NCBI GenBank assembly: GCA_016927235.1
Contig: JAFGNB010000078.1
Location: forward strand, 1 to 54,941
DNA: 54,941 bases
Reading direction: 5' to 3'
From: Chitinispirillaceae bacterium
Lineage (GTDB): Bacteria > Fibrobacterota > Chitinivibrionia > Chitinivibrionales > Chitinispirillaceae
In this document: positions 43,748 through 52,025 of the stretch, piece after piece
Position numbering within the stretch: position 1 is the stretch's first letter
How the letters are laid out: each line of letters begins with the position of its first letter
The notes under the pieces: generated by a model
The model's input: only the letters and a program-made list of their open reading frames with translations
The model's database searches: none
Told to the model about the DNA's origin: nothing
Position numbers and translations under genes: made by a program

Positions 43748-45331
43748 TCAATGTATGCAGAATCGCACCTTAACGCAGGGAAGATTATTGAACCGTGTCT
43801 GCAAAAGATAGATGCCGGGCGGCAGGGTTGCCAGCTGCCGCCAGACCAGCGACCCTTCGTGCCGGTTAAGATCCAGCGTCCCGGCAGCGACCGACCTTCC
43901 ACTGATCGCGTAAACCGTAAAGACAGCCCTGCCCTTTCGAAGCGTCCGGTAATGGATGCGATTCCCCCGTATATTGATCGAAAGCTCGACGGTGTTCATT
44001 TCCACGATGGTGTTCATTCCCAGTGCACGACTGGTTGAACTCCCCGGCCTTAAGGCGCTGACACTCGGTAATGTAACCAGATAATCGACCGGATCCGGCA
44101 CTGAAGGATTAAAAACCGGCAGTTCGTCCGTCAGAAACGGATTCAAGGAGTTGTCGAATTCATAAATCCCCTTTGCCACACAGCGTGCGAGTTCAAAGCC
44201 GCCGTACTCCTTGAAATGGGATACGTCCTGATAGACCGCGTTTTTCTTTGAACCGAGAGCTTTAACGAGCGTAATGGTCATCATATTGAGGTCGATAAGA
44301 GGGACATTGAGTGAGGCAGCCGTTTTGCGCATGGTTTCTGCAAGTCCGCCTATCGAAGTCAGGGGATCGGTTTCGCCGTCGCGCGCCGTAGGCGACACGA
44401 ATATCGGGATGGCGTTTTTGGCACAAATTTGATCGCGAAAGGTTTTAAGATTGGTTGGGTATGCAGTTATGCCTGCGTCGGATTTCTGGTCGTTATGCCC
44501 GAATTCCACAAAAACATAATCACCTGTCTTTGCATCGCTCATGATTTTAGCAAGACGTTTCATAGCAAGAAAGTCCCCAGAACTCAGCCCCGATTCCGCA
44601 TAGTTGGCGACACACACTCCCGGTTTGAAAAAGCGGGTAATCATCTGTCCCCAGGAACACCAAGGTGTGTCAAGCTGATCGACCACGGTCGAATTACCAC
44701 ATAGATATATTGTGATCGCATTGTCGGCCTGAGAATGCTCGATACCGCACACACATGGTTTGGGTCCGCCAAACCGCAGCGTCACCTTATCGTCCCAGGT
44801 ATAATAACTCTGCTCGCGCTCTTTGATACTCATCGTAACCTTCCCGTCGAGGCTTTTAACTTCACGCCGGTCGATGGTAATGGTTTTACTTGCAAACCTG
44901 CCCGAGGCGGTCGCTATGCGGTCGAAAAGCAAACGCCGGTTTTCGGCCGTCACCGTGGTAATTGAGGTTGCGCTCGCATCACCTACTATAACCGTCAGGT
45001 CGTATGCACCCTGGGGAACCTTGACGGAAAACATGAATTCCGTCGTGCCGGTGCAGTAATCTCCGCGTAAAAAATCCTCTCCTCCCCTGTCGACCGCAGT
45101 AACGGTCGCGCCCGGCTCAAATCCGTACCCCTGCGCCGATGAATAAATTGTATTTGGCGTTACGTTGGTGTACCCCGTTGCCGTGGCGCCCGAACCGAAA
45201 TCGTATTTGTAGTTTTGCGCATTAACCGTAACGGCAAACACCGTTACCCCAAACAGCAGTACTGTTGAAGGAAAAGGAGTGGAATGTAATTTACAGTAAT
45301 ACCGGTTTGCGGTATTTCCCCCGGTAATCAT
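43748..45331 (-). CDS. Rhamnogalacturonan acetylesterase-like (CE12) with N-terminal carbohydrate-binding-type domain
   Basis: A 527-residue secreted SGNH hydrolase. Residues about 40-190 form a malectin/galactose-binding-type domain (YKYDFGSGATATGY, VPQGAYDLTVIVGD). The CE12 domain follows: block I LCGNSTVV (GNS in place of GDS, common in this subgroup), NYAESGLSS, FVEFGHNDQK and the catalytic Asp/His in DVSHFKEYGG. The tail has FTVYAISGRSVAAG and PPGIYLLQTRF. It removes acetyl groups from RG-I and should assist the PL11 lyase downstream on the same strand. A GGGGGAG site precedes the ATG. Confidence 0.92.
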   Translation of the reverse strand: MITGGNTANRYYCKLHSTPFPSTVLLFGVTVFAVTVNAQNYKYDFGSGATATGYTNVTPNTIYSSAQGYGFEPGATVTAVDRGGEDFLRGDYCTGTTEFMFSVKVPQGAYDLTVIVGDASATSITTVTAENRRLLFDRIATASGRFASKTITIDRREVKSLDGKVTMSIKEREQSYYTWDDKVTLRFGGPKPCVCGIEHSQADNAITIYLCGNSTVVDQLDTPWCSWGQMITRFFKPGVCVANYAESGLSSGDFLAMKRLAKIMSDAKTGDYVFVEFGHNDQKSDAGITAYPTNLKTFRDQICAKNAIPIFVSPTARDGETDPLTSIGGLAETMRKTAASLNVPLIDLNMMTITLVKALGSKKNAVYQDVSHFKEYGGFELARCVAKGIYEFDNSLNPFLTDELPVFNPSVPDPVDYLVTLPSVSALRPGSSTSRALGMNTIVEMNTVELSINIRGNRIHYRTLRKGRAVFTVYAISGRSVAAGTLDLNRHEGSLVWRQLATLPPGIYLLQTRFNNLPCVKVRFCIH

Positions 45332-45498
45332 ACGTCTCCCCCCAGATGAAATTTTTTTATTAATATAAATATAACCTAAAATAGTAAGAAATATCGGGAA
45401 ATCAAGCCTGGTTTTCTTTGTACACCTTCTTCAGGCTCGAGAGACCACTTCGATCCTCGAAAAGCCATCATCGCCGAGGTAGCCTTTCAAACTTAAAT

Positions 45499-45528
45499 TT
45501 GACTATAAATCCGTAAGATGCCTATATT
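45499..45528 (+). promoter_or_regulatory. Sigma70-type promoter for the GH10 gene
   Basis: TTGACT (45499-45504) and TATATT (45523-45528) are separated by 18 bases. The GH10 start codon is about 110 bases downstream. The gap is shared with the divergent CE12 gene. Confidence 0.6.
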
Positions 45529-45639
45529 ATTGAGTGAAACGAACGCCGGAGAGTGCCGTGAACACGAGGGGAGTGCAAAGTGGCGTGAAGGTTGATTTGC
45601 AGCGCGTCGTTTTTTTATTTCATTTTTCCCGGGGGGAGT

Positions 45640-47175
45640 ATGCGTCACCACCATATTTCATCATTTTTTGCAATGGGTACGACAGTCATCGCGTGCGGTG
45701 TTTTTACGCCATGCTGTGCTGAGGATAAAGCGGGCGGTTATGATTACAGCCATCGTATGAGGGATTGCAACATAACGGTTAAAATCAACGGCCAGGGTGT
45801 TTCCGGCGCTGAAATATCCGTCAAACAGATTCGCAACCATTTCGGTTTCGGTGCATCGATCAACAGGTGGGCATTCGATACCATAGGCGAAGCGTACGGC
45901 CAGGCGTTTCTCAAGTACTTTGATATCGGCACCCCTGAAAACGAGATGAAGTGGGAATATGTTTTCAAGCATGACACGACCCAAAAAACCGAACCAGCCT
46001 ATGAAAGAGCCGATTATCTGGTCGATTTTCTTCAGAAAAACGATATTGCCATCCGTGGGCATAACCTGTTCTGGAATGAGCACACCGGCTGGATTCCCAG
46101 GTGGATCCTTTATACCGACCTTACGCAAGCCCAGTTCAAGCAGGAAATGCAGGAAAGAATTGAAAGCGCCATGACCCATTTCAATGGAAAAGTCGTTCAA
46201 TGGGACATCATCAACGAGATCGTTCACGGCAGGGGCGGCAGCACTCCCGCACCAACAATGCTGGATTCGGCGTCCGGTGATCCCAATATTTTCAAGTGGA
46301 TACTGCAGGAGGCCCGCACAATCGACACAACGTCAAAATTCGTCATCAACGATTACAATCTTATTGAAAGATACAGCGTTGTCGACAAGTTTATCGCCAA
46401 GGTGAAACCCCTGGCGGATTACTACGATATTGTCGGTTGTGAAGGTCATTTCGGCGATTATCTGGAAAAAAGCGACTATCTGTCAAAGATTGATAATCTG
46501 GCGAACCAACTCAACAAGCCTATCTGGCTTACGGAAGTCGATTTCACCATCACCTCGAATCAGGCGGCCAAGGTGGAAGAACTAATGAGAACCTGTTTTG
46601 CGCATAAAAAGATTGAAGGATTGATCTTCTGGGTCTGGTGCAAACGGAGAATGTGGCGTGAAAATTGTACCAGCTATCTTGTCGATTCGACACTTCAGGA
46701 AAGCGCCGTCGGGAAAAAATGGCGTGAAGTCCGGGAAGAGTGGAAAACGAAAGCGAACGGCGTCACCAATGCGTCGGGGAACTACAGCTTCAAAGGCTAC
46801 CAGGGGAAATACATCGCGACCATTAATAACGGCGGTACTACGATTATCGACACGTTTTACCTCGAACCCGGGTCGGGTGCCAAAGCGATCGATCTACCCA
46901 AAGGCGGTGCTGCCATTACACGCGGCGGCAGTCAACACGGGGATAGAGTACCGGTGCGGGTGAACGGCCGGACGATCTACCTGCTGCCGCCGATTGAGGG
47001 GAGGCAGCTCTATCTTTCAACCTTCTCGATCTGCGGAAAGCTGTTTTCGAAAACACCGTTGTTCGTCAATAACGGCACCTGCGTCGTTTCCGACATTCCC
47101 TCAGGATGCCATGTACTCCATATCGGTACCGTCGAACGAACGTTCTATACCGCAATGGAGGTGCAGCTTCGCTGA
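45640..47175 (+). CDS. GH10 endo-xylanase with C-terminal sorting-like tail
   Basis: A 511-residue secreted enzyme. The signal peptide runs to about CCAED. A short N-terminal beta domain (ITVKINGQGVSGAEISV) leads into the GH10 TIM barrel: YFDIGTPENEMKWEYV, GHNLFWNEH, the acid/base Glu in WDIINEIVH and the nucleophile in WLTEVDF. A small domain SGNYSFKGYQGKYI follows, then the tail with LYLSTFSICGKLF and PSGCHVLHIG. It hydrolyses xylan main chains and is the only enzyme here clearly aimed at hemicellulose. The ATG at 45640 follows a G-rich site; an ATG at 45673 is possible. Confidence 0.92.
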   Translation: MRHHHISSFFAMGTTVIACGVFTPCCAEDKAGGYDYSHRMRDCNITVKINGQGVSGAEISVKQIRNHFGFGASINRWAFDTIGEAYGQAFLKYFDIGTPENEMKWEYVFKHDTTQKTEPAYERADYLVDFLQKNDIAIRGHNLFWNEHTGWIPRWILYTDLTQAQFKQEMQERIESAMTHFNGKVVQWDIINEIVHGRGGSTPAPTMLDSASGDPNIFKWILQEARTIDTTSKFVINDYNLIERYSVVDKFIAKVKPLADYYDIVGCEGHFGDYLEKSDYLSKIDNLANQLNKPIWLTEVDFTITSNQAAKVEELMRTCFAHKKIEGLIFWVWCKRRMWRENCTSYLVDSTLQESAVGKKWREVREEWKTKANGVTNASGNYSFKGYQGKYIATINNGGTTIIDTFYLEPGSGAKAIDLPKGGAAITRGGSQHGDRVPVRVNGRTIYLLPPIEGRQLYLSTFSICGKLFSKTPLFVNNGTCVVSDIPSGCHVLHIGTVERTFYTAMEVQLR

Positions 47176-47205
47176 GCGGGTATTGTCATTATTTATCATT
47201 AGGCA

Positions 47206-47234
47206 GGGGCGTTCAGTTGAACAACGCCTCTTTT
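47206..47234 (+). terminator. Intrinsic terminator after the GH10 gene
   Basis: GGGGCGTT (47206-47213) pairs with AACGCCTC (47223-47230), one G-U pair, followed by four T bases. It sits between convergent genes, and its T-tract ends at the stop codon of the GH43 gene. Confidence 0.7.
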
Positions 47235-48454
47235 CACTTTATCTCAATGTAAACGCCAAACGGCAGGCGGCCGGTTGCCGGTCCGTCCACACGCTTTCCG
47301 TCAATTGAATAAAACCGGCCGGCGGATCTCACTGCTGTGCCGTCACCGAAAAGCCTTTTTGCAAACGGCGACCGGCACTGCCCAGTTGGGGGCGCATTTA
47401 GGCCTGCCCGGCTGATCGCCGACTTTTCACCGGTGATAATGGTGCCTTCTGACGGATCCATGGTCAGCCATCCCTCCGGGTCAAGATATACCGGCTTGAT
47501 GTTGAGAAGCGCCGCTCCGTCAGGTGCGGTATAGGCATGGTAGCTCATAAAAAGCGTATCCCTGTCCCAGAAAAATCCGGAGCACCCCATTCCGGCGTGC
47601 AGTACCGAGCCGTCCGAGTCGTAATCACGGCTGAGAAGACCGGTGGAACTGCCGGTTTTAAAACTTCTTCCTTCCCGGTTTGTATAGGGGCCCACAACCG
47701 ACGTTGCCCTTCCCTGCACGATCTGGTAGGTACTCTCCATGGCTTTGCAGCAGATGCCGGTTGATACGGTGCAGTAATAATAATCATTTAAATGAAGCAG
47801 AAAGGAGGCCTCGCCGAGATGGTCGGTGATTTTCACCGGATGTACCGTCTCGGTCAACGGTTTTCCGGTCGCCCGGTTCAGTTCGATCAGTCGTATCCCT
47901 CCCTGAAATGAGCCGAAAATCAGATACCATTTTCCATCATCGTCAAAAAAAGTTGCCGGATCGATCACATTTACCATTGGCCCGCCATCCGCCGCCTGAA
48001 GGGAATCGATAACAACTCCCTGATCCGCCCAACGGTAATCCGAATCGCTTTGATCAAGCGTGGTATTGGTCGCCACACCAATGGCGGAATTGAACTCCAT
48101 CCAGGCGGAAACCGAATAAAAAAAGTAATACACGCCGTCCATGAGCGCACATTCCGGAGCCCATATATCACCCCCGTGCACGGCCCACCACGACTGCTTC
48201 CCCATGCGGCTTATCGGATTGTCGCCCCGGCTCCAGGTGATCCGGTCTTTGGAGATCAATCCGCCGCCGCCGGTCCCGAACGTATAATAGGTGCCACCCT
48301 GCATAAGCAGGGAGGAGGGGTCGTGTATGGTTAATGACCCCTTGAGCTGATTAGTAGGGTCTCTGCTTGCAGCAGACATAAGGGCGGCAATGCCGAAAGT
48401 AATTATGATGCAAACCGCATAAACCCAGACCCGCGGCATAGTGATTGAGCGCAC
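47234..48454 (-). CDS. GH43-family arabinanase-like enzyme with altered ion-site residue
   Basis: A 406-residue secreted beta-propeller hydrolase. Catalytic residues are kept: Asp in TIHDPSSLL, Asp in NVIDPATFF and Glu in LGEASFLL. The block expected as GHN reads GMGCSGFF, so the ion-binding His is Cys. The C-terminus has FYSIDGKRVDGP and PFGVYIEIK, a sorting-like tail. The GTG at 48454 is chosen because GGAAGG lies seven bases upstream and a good signal peptide follows. It is divergent from the CHAP gene. It may act on arabinan or a related side chain. Confidence 0.86.
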   Translation of the reverse strand: MRSITMPRVWVYAVCIIITFGIAALMSAASRDPTNQLKGSLTIHDPSSLLMQGGTYYTFGTGGGGLISKDRITWSRGDNPISRMGKQSWWAVHGGDIWAPECALMDGVYYFFYSVSAWMEFNSAIGVATNTTLDQSDSDYRWADQGVVIDSLQAADGGPMVNVIDPATFFDDDGKWYLIFGSFQGGIRLIELNRATGKPLTETVHPVKITDHLGEASFLLHLNDYYYCTVSTGICCKAMESTYQIVQGRATSVVGPYTNREGRSFKTGSSTGLLSRDYDSDGSVLHAGMGCSGFFWDRDTLFMSYHAYTAPDGAALLNIKPVYLDPEGWLTMDPSEGTIITGEKSAISRAGLNAPPTGQCRSPFAKRLFGDGTAVRSAGRFYSIDGKRVDGPATGRLPFGVYIEIK

Positions 48455-48559
48455 AATGCATCCTTCCCAATAACTAAAAATTTTATAGTATATTGTATAA
48501 TTATAATAATCCCCATTTAATGGATGGAATAAATAAATTTTTTGGAGGCAAGGAAAGGT

Positions 48560-49756
48560 ATGAAACACAGGTCGTCTATCAGTTTTACGGTGGTATTCAT
48601 CACCTCCATTCTCAATGCTCAACACTACCAGATCCAGGGAACGATTACAAACCAGGCCGATTTTCCCATAAAAACACTTGTCGTCAAACTTGCCCGGGCC
48701 AAGCATGCTGATACAACGGATACAAGCGGTGCGTTTTTAATTGAAGGCGATGCCATTACCGCAGTTGCGGCAGCCGTGCCGGATCCGCAGCGCTTTACCG
48801 TACCGGCATTTAAAGAGAACCGGTTTATCTTCAACGTGCTCTCCGGAACCGAACACTTTTCGATTGACCTCTTCACGATGCGGGGCGAACATATCGCCGC
48901 CGTTTTCAATGCCGCTCTCGGGCAGGGGGAACACTCCCTTTCCATCGGTAACAACCTCTCGCGTTTCTCGTCGGCGATGCTTATTGCTGTTGTCAAATCG
49001 GAAGGTTCGAGCTATCGGTATAAATTGCTTAAAACCGGCGGCAGCGCATTTTCATGCAGCCAGAAGCCGCAGGAGGTCTATTGTGCGGCAGGCAGGCGGT
49101 TCGCCGGCGCGGCCGCCGCACCTATCGATACGCTGTTGATCCTTCGCAAGGACAGCGTGGAATATACAATCCCGATCACCGGGGAAACCGGCACATTCGA
49201 GATCATGCTCGATCTTCTGCCCTATGAGATCACGGAGGAGGTCGCGGCGAATGAAGTTGGCCGAGGTTCCGACTCCGTCGGCATCGAGTGGAAAAATCAG
49301 AACCGCTACCCGTACGATCTGTGGCGCTATCTCATGGGACCGGAGGATGCCTGGTGCTCGGAATTTTTATGCTGGGCGTACCGGTGCGCCGGATACCCGC
49401 TCGGCAGCGATGCCGGAAGCACTACGCAGCCAAAGTGGATGATCAAAGGCAACACCACCATACGGTCGTGGTTCCAGAACGCGTCGAACAAGCATGAATG
49501 GGTCGGCCGCGACTCGCCCTCGTGGGAGAGCTTCGTGCCGGTCTACGGCGATTTCGTCCGGTATGACAATGCCGCCGGAGGGCATACGGGAATCGTCCGG
49601 TACGCAAGCGGTACGTCTCTTTACACAATAGAAGGCAACGTCAACAACAGCGTCATGCAGCGCACCATTCGGAATTATAAAAACACCTCATCGAGCATCG
49701 ACGGATTCGGAAGACGAAGCGGGGTGCGGGCCGATTCGTACCGCAAGGTAAACTAG
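48560..49756 (+). CDS. Secreted CHAP-domain protein (putative amidase)
   Basis: 398 residues with a signal peptide (SISFTVVFITSILNAQ). An N-terminal carboxypeptidase-regulatory-like beta domain and an internal sorting-tail-like unit (IDLFTMRGEHIAAVF) precede the C-terminal CHAP domain. That domain has Cys in AWCSEFLCWAYR, His in GGHTGIVRY and Asn in IEGNVNN, the likely catalytic set. CHAP enzymes usually cut peptidoglycan peptides, so it may remodel the cell wall or act on other bacteria; that is inference. GGAAAGG precedes the ATG. The 105-base gap to the GH43 gene is AT-rich and should hold divergent promoters. Confidence 0.8.
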   Translation: MKHRSSISFTVVFITSILNAQHYQIQGTITNQADFPIKTLVVKLARAKHADTTDTSGAFLIEGDAITAVAAAVPDPQRFTVPAFKENRFIFNVLSGTEHFSIDLFTMRGEHIAAVFNAALGQGEHSLSIGNNLSRFSSAMLIAVVKSEGSSYRYKLLKTGGSAFSCSQKPQEVYCAAGRRFAGAAAAPIDTLLILRKDSVEYTIPITGETGTFEIMLDLLPYEITEEVAANEVGRGSDSVGIEWKNQNRYPYDLWRYLMGPEDAWCSEFLCWAYRCAGYPLGSDAGSTTQPKWMIKGNTTIRSWFQNASNKHEWVGRDSPSWESFVPVYGDFVRYDNAAGGHTGIVRYASGTSLYTIEGNVNNSVMQRTIRNYKNTSSSIDGFGRRSGVRADSYRKVN

Positions 49757-49793
49757 GGACTGCGCAAAGTGCGCTGTCCTTTATTTTTTTTCT
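49757..49793 (+). terminator. Intrinsic terminator after the CHAP gene
   Basis: GGAC (49757-49760) pairs with GTCC (49776-49779) around an inner GCGCA/TGCGC stem with one T-T mismatch. A T-rich tract follows. It begins directly after the stop codon. Confidence 0.82.
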
Positions 49794-49817
49794 CATCCGA
49801 ATTTCCGGCCGGCGGTA

Positions 49818-50597
49818 ATGTATTTTGGTGGCATGCATCCCGGCAACTCTTCACTTAAAATAGACCGTTATAAAAAAATAATCGCCACGGTGAATTTGAA
49901 CAAGCGGGTATCGCTTTACCAGCTTGAAAAACTGCTTGCGGTCTCGCGCATCACCGTTCAGCGCGACCTTGTAGAGCTCGAAAAACGAAAGCTGCTCCGC
50001 AGGTTTCACGGCGGCGCAATGTCGATCGAATATTCCGAAGATCTCTACGACCACGACCTGAAAAAATCCGTCAATGTCGCAGCAAAGAAGATAATAGCCG
50101 CAAAAGCCGCTCAGCTCATCAAGGAAGATTCTTATATCGGTCTCGATTCAAGTTCCACGGTCTATTATCTTTCCGAGACCATTTTTGCGGGTAATGTCCT
50201 GGTGCTTACCTGCTGTATCGACTCATTCAAAAACCTCATAAACAGGGATGATATCCGGGTGGTGCTGGCAGGGGGCCGTATGAATAAGAAAAGCCACACC
50301 CTTTCAGGCCCGGAAATAGTCGACATGATCAGGAAATTCCGCTTCGATATGATCTTCATTTCAGCTGAATCGTACATACCCGAAATCGGTTTCTTCGATC
50401 CTCACGCCGAAGAGGTACAGGTCAAACGGGCGCTTATCGAATCGGCGAACCGGGCCGTCATGCTCATCGACGCCTCAAAGGTAGACGCGAATGCAAACGG
50501 TATTAAGGTGTGCGATATATCCGAAATCGACTTTATCGTCACCGATAAGCCGGAAGAATCGGGGCTGAAAAAAAGTTTTAACAACAAAATTCTATAG
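49818..50597 (+). CDS. DeoR/GlpR-family transcriptional regulator
   Basis: 259 residues. The N-terminal winged helix (KRVSLYQLEKLLAVSRITVQRDLVELEKRKLLRRFHGGA) is typical of DeoR proteins. The C-terminal sugar-phosphate-sensing domain follows, with YIGLDSSSTVYYL, VLTCCIDSF, VVLAGG and MLIDASKVDANA. It probably represses the dehydrogenase/kinase genes downstream and is released by a phosphorylated sugar. Another ATG at 49833 is possible. It starts after a strong terminator, so it opens a new unit. Confidence 0.92.
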   Translation: MYFGGMHPGNSSLKIDRYKKIIATVNLNKRVSLYQLEKLLAVSRITVQRDLVELEKRKLLRRFHGGAMSIEYSEDLYDHDLKKSVNVAAKKIIAAKAAQLIKEDSYIGLDSSSTVYYLSETIFAGNVLVLTCCIDSFKNLINRDDIRVVLAGGRMNKKSHTLSGPEIVDMIRKFRFDMIFISAESYIPEIGFFDPHAEEVQVKRALIESANRAVMLIDASKVDANANGIKVCDISEIDFIVTDKPEESGLKKSFNNKIL

Positions 50598-50667
50598 CCT
50601 TTTGCCGTTTCCTGCCGTTAAATAAACATCTAAAAACATCAATAATATCAATTTGCTTCATATTTTC

Positions 50668-50696
50668 TTGCATTATGAAGAAAAAAGCTTTATATT
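50668..50696 (+). promoter_or_regulatory. Sigma70-type promoter for the SDR-PHP-ADH genes
   Basis: TTGCAT (50668-50673) and TATATT (50691-50696) are separated by 17 bases. The SDR start codon is 33 bases further on. It is a likely target of the DeoR-type regulator. Confidence 0.65.
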
Positions 50697-50729
50697 ATTG
50701 CCACAAAATATGGTACATAGAGAAGCTAC

Positions 50730-52001
50730 ATGAGTACTCCCATTATGATGCCGAAACAGGGGCAATCAAAAGAACAGGCGTCCCTGGCGGCCCCGGCGGT
50801 CAGGGCGCTGCTGCGGCCGCGCTTCGGCGGCGGGTGCGTAACGGCCTTTTTTTGCGATCCGTCCATTACTCCAATTATCCGTTCAAAGGAGTCCTTTGCC
50901 GATGCTGTTGAGGGACGAAACGATGTTCTGTTCATCCCGAAAAAAAAGGAGCCGGAGGCCCAGTATAAGGAAATTGAAGCAGCGCTTGTAACCTTCAGGC
51001 CGTCGGACATTGCCGCACCCTCCCTCATTGCCCTCCAGAACACGGGCATTTTCGCCGTAGCACCGATAAAAGCGCAGGCCGATGCCGTCATCCGTATGTT
51101 TCTTCTCACCCTGAGAGGCAGAAGAAAAGCACCGCCGAACAAAACGGCGGCGGGCCATGGAAAAAATATTCCCGGAGGCCGGGTCGCCGGAAAAATCGCC
51201 ATCATCACCGGAAGCGCCCAAGGGTTGGGCAGGGGTATCGCCGGAGAGCTGGCCCGGGAGGGCGCCTACATCGTTGTAGCGGATATCAATGAACGCGCGG
51301 GAAAGCGGTTTGCCTCAGATCTGTGCAGGGCTTACGGTGCCGGCAGGGCGATTGCGGTCGGGACGGACGTCACCAGCGAAGCTTCGATAAAAAATCTCGC
51401 CGTTGAAACCGTCCTCGCTTACGGCGGCATCGACGTCTTTATTTCAAATGCCGGCATTCTGAGGGCCGGAAGTCTCGAAAAGATGGAACTGGCGACGTTC
51501 GAGCTTGTCACCAAAATCAATTATACGGCATTCTTTCTCGGGGTAAAATGCGTCTCACGATATATGAAAATCAGTCACCGCTTCGATCCCGAATCCTTCT
51601 GCGACATCATTCAGATCAATTCGAAATCCGGGCTTGAAGGGAGTAATAAAAACTTTGCGTACGCCGGCGGAAAGTTCGGCTCAATCGGCCTGACGCAGAG
51701 TTTCGCGCTCGAGCTTGTCGATCATAATATCAAGGTCAATGCGGTCTGCCCGGGAAACTATTTCGAGGGCCCCCTCTGGTCGGACCCGGTCGGAGGACTT
51801 TTCGCCCAGTACCTGCGCGCCAACAAGGTGCCGGGAGCGAAAACCGTGGAGGACGTCAAGCATTTTTACGAAAGTAAAGTGCCCATGAAAAAGGGGTGTT
51901 CGGTGCGTCATGTGGCGCTGGCAGTCATGTACCTCATCGAGCAGACGTACGAAACGGGCCAGGCCGTTCCGGTCACCGGCGGACAGGTGATGCTGAGATA
52001 G
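50730..52001 (+). CDS. SDR dehydrogenase with degenerate class II aldolase-like N-terminus
   Basis: 423 residues. The C-terminal ~275 residues are a classical short-chain dehydrogenase: TGSAQGLGRG (NAD-binding, from residue 160), ISNAGIL, the Ser in INSKSG, the YAGGK catalytic Tyr/Lys, and a VTGGQVML end. The N-terminal ~130 residues lack metal-binding His residues. They contain APSLIALQNTGIFAVAP followed by a helix, which resembles the end of the aldolase domain in RhaEW-type aldolase-dehydrogenase fusions. The enzyme may be a sorbitol-6-phosphate- or lactaldehyde-type dehydrogenase. The relation to the aldolase domain is inferred. Confidence 0.82.
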   Translation: MSTPIMMPKQGQSKEQASLAAPAVRALLRPRFGGGCVTAFFCDPSITPIIRSKESFADAVEGRNDVLFIPKKKEPEAQYKEIEAALVTFRPSDIAAPSLIALQNTGIFAVAPIKAQADAVIRMFLLTLRGRRKAPPNKTAAGHGKNIPGGRVAGKIAIITGSAQGLGRGIAGELAREGAYIVVADINERAGKRFASDLCRAYGAGRAIAVGTDVTSEASIKNLAVETVLAYGGIDVFISNAGILRAGSLEKMELATFELVTKINYTAFFLGVKCVSRYMKISHRFDPESFCDIIQINSKSGLEGSNKNFAYAGGKFGSIGLTQSFALELVDHNIKVNAVCPGNYFEGPLWSDPVGGLFAQYLRANKVPGAKTVEDVKHFYESKVPMKKGCSVRHVALAVMYLIEQTYETGQAVPVTGGQVMLR

Positions 52002-52025
52002 ATGTGCGGAAGCAAAGGACGCATC

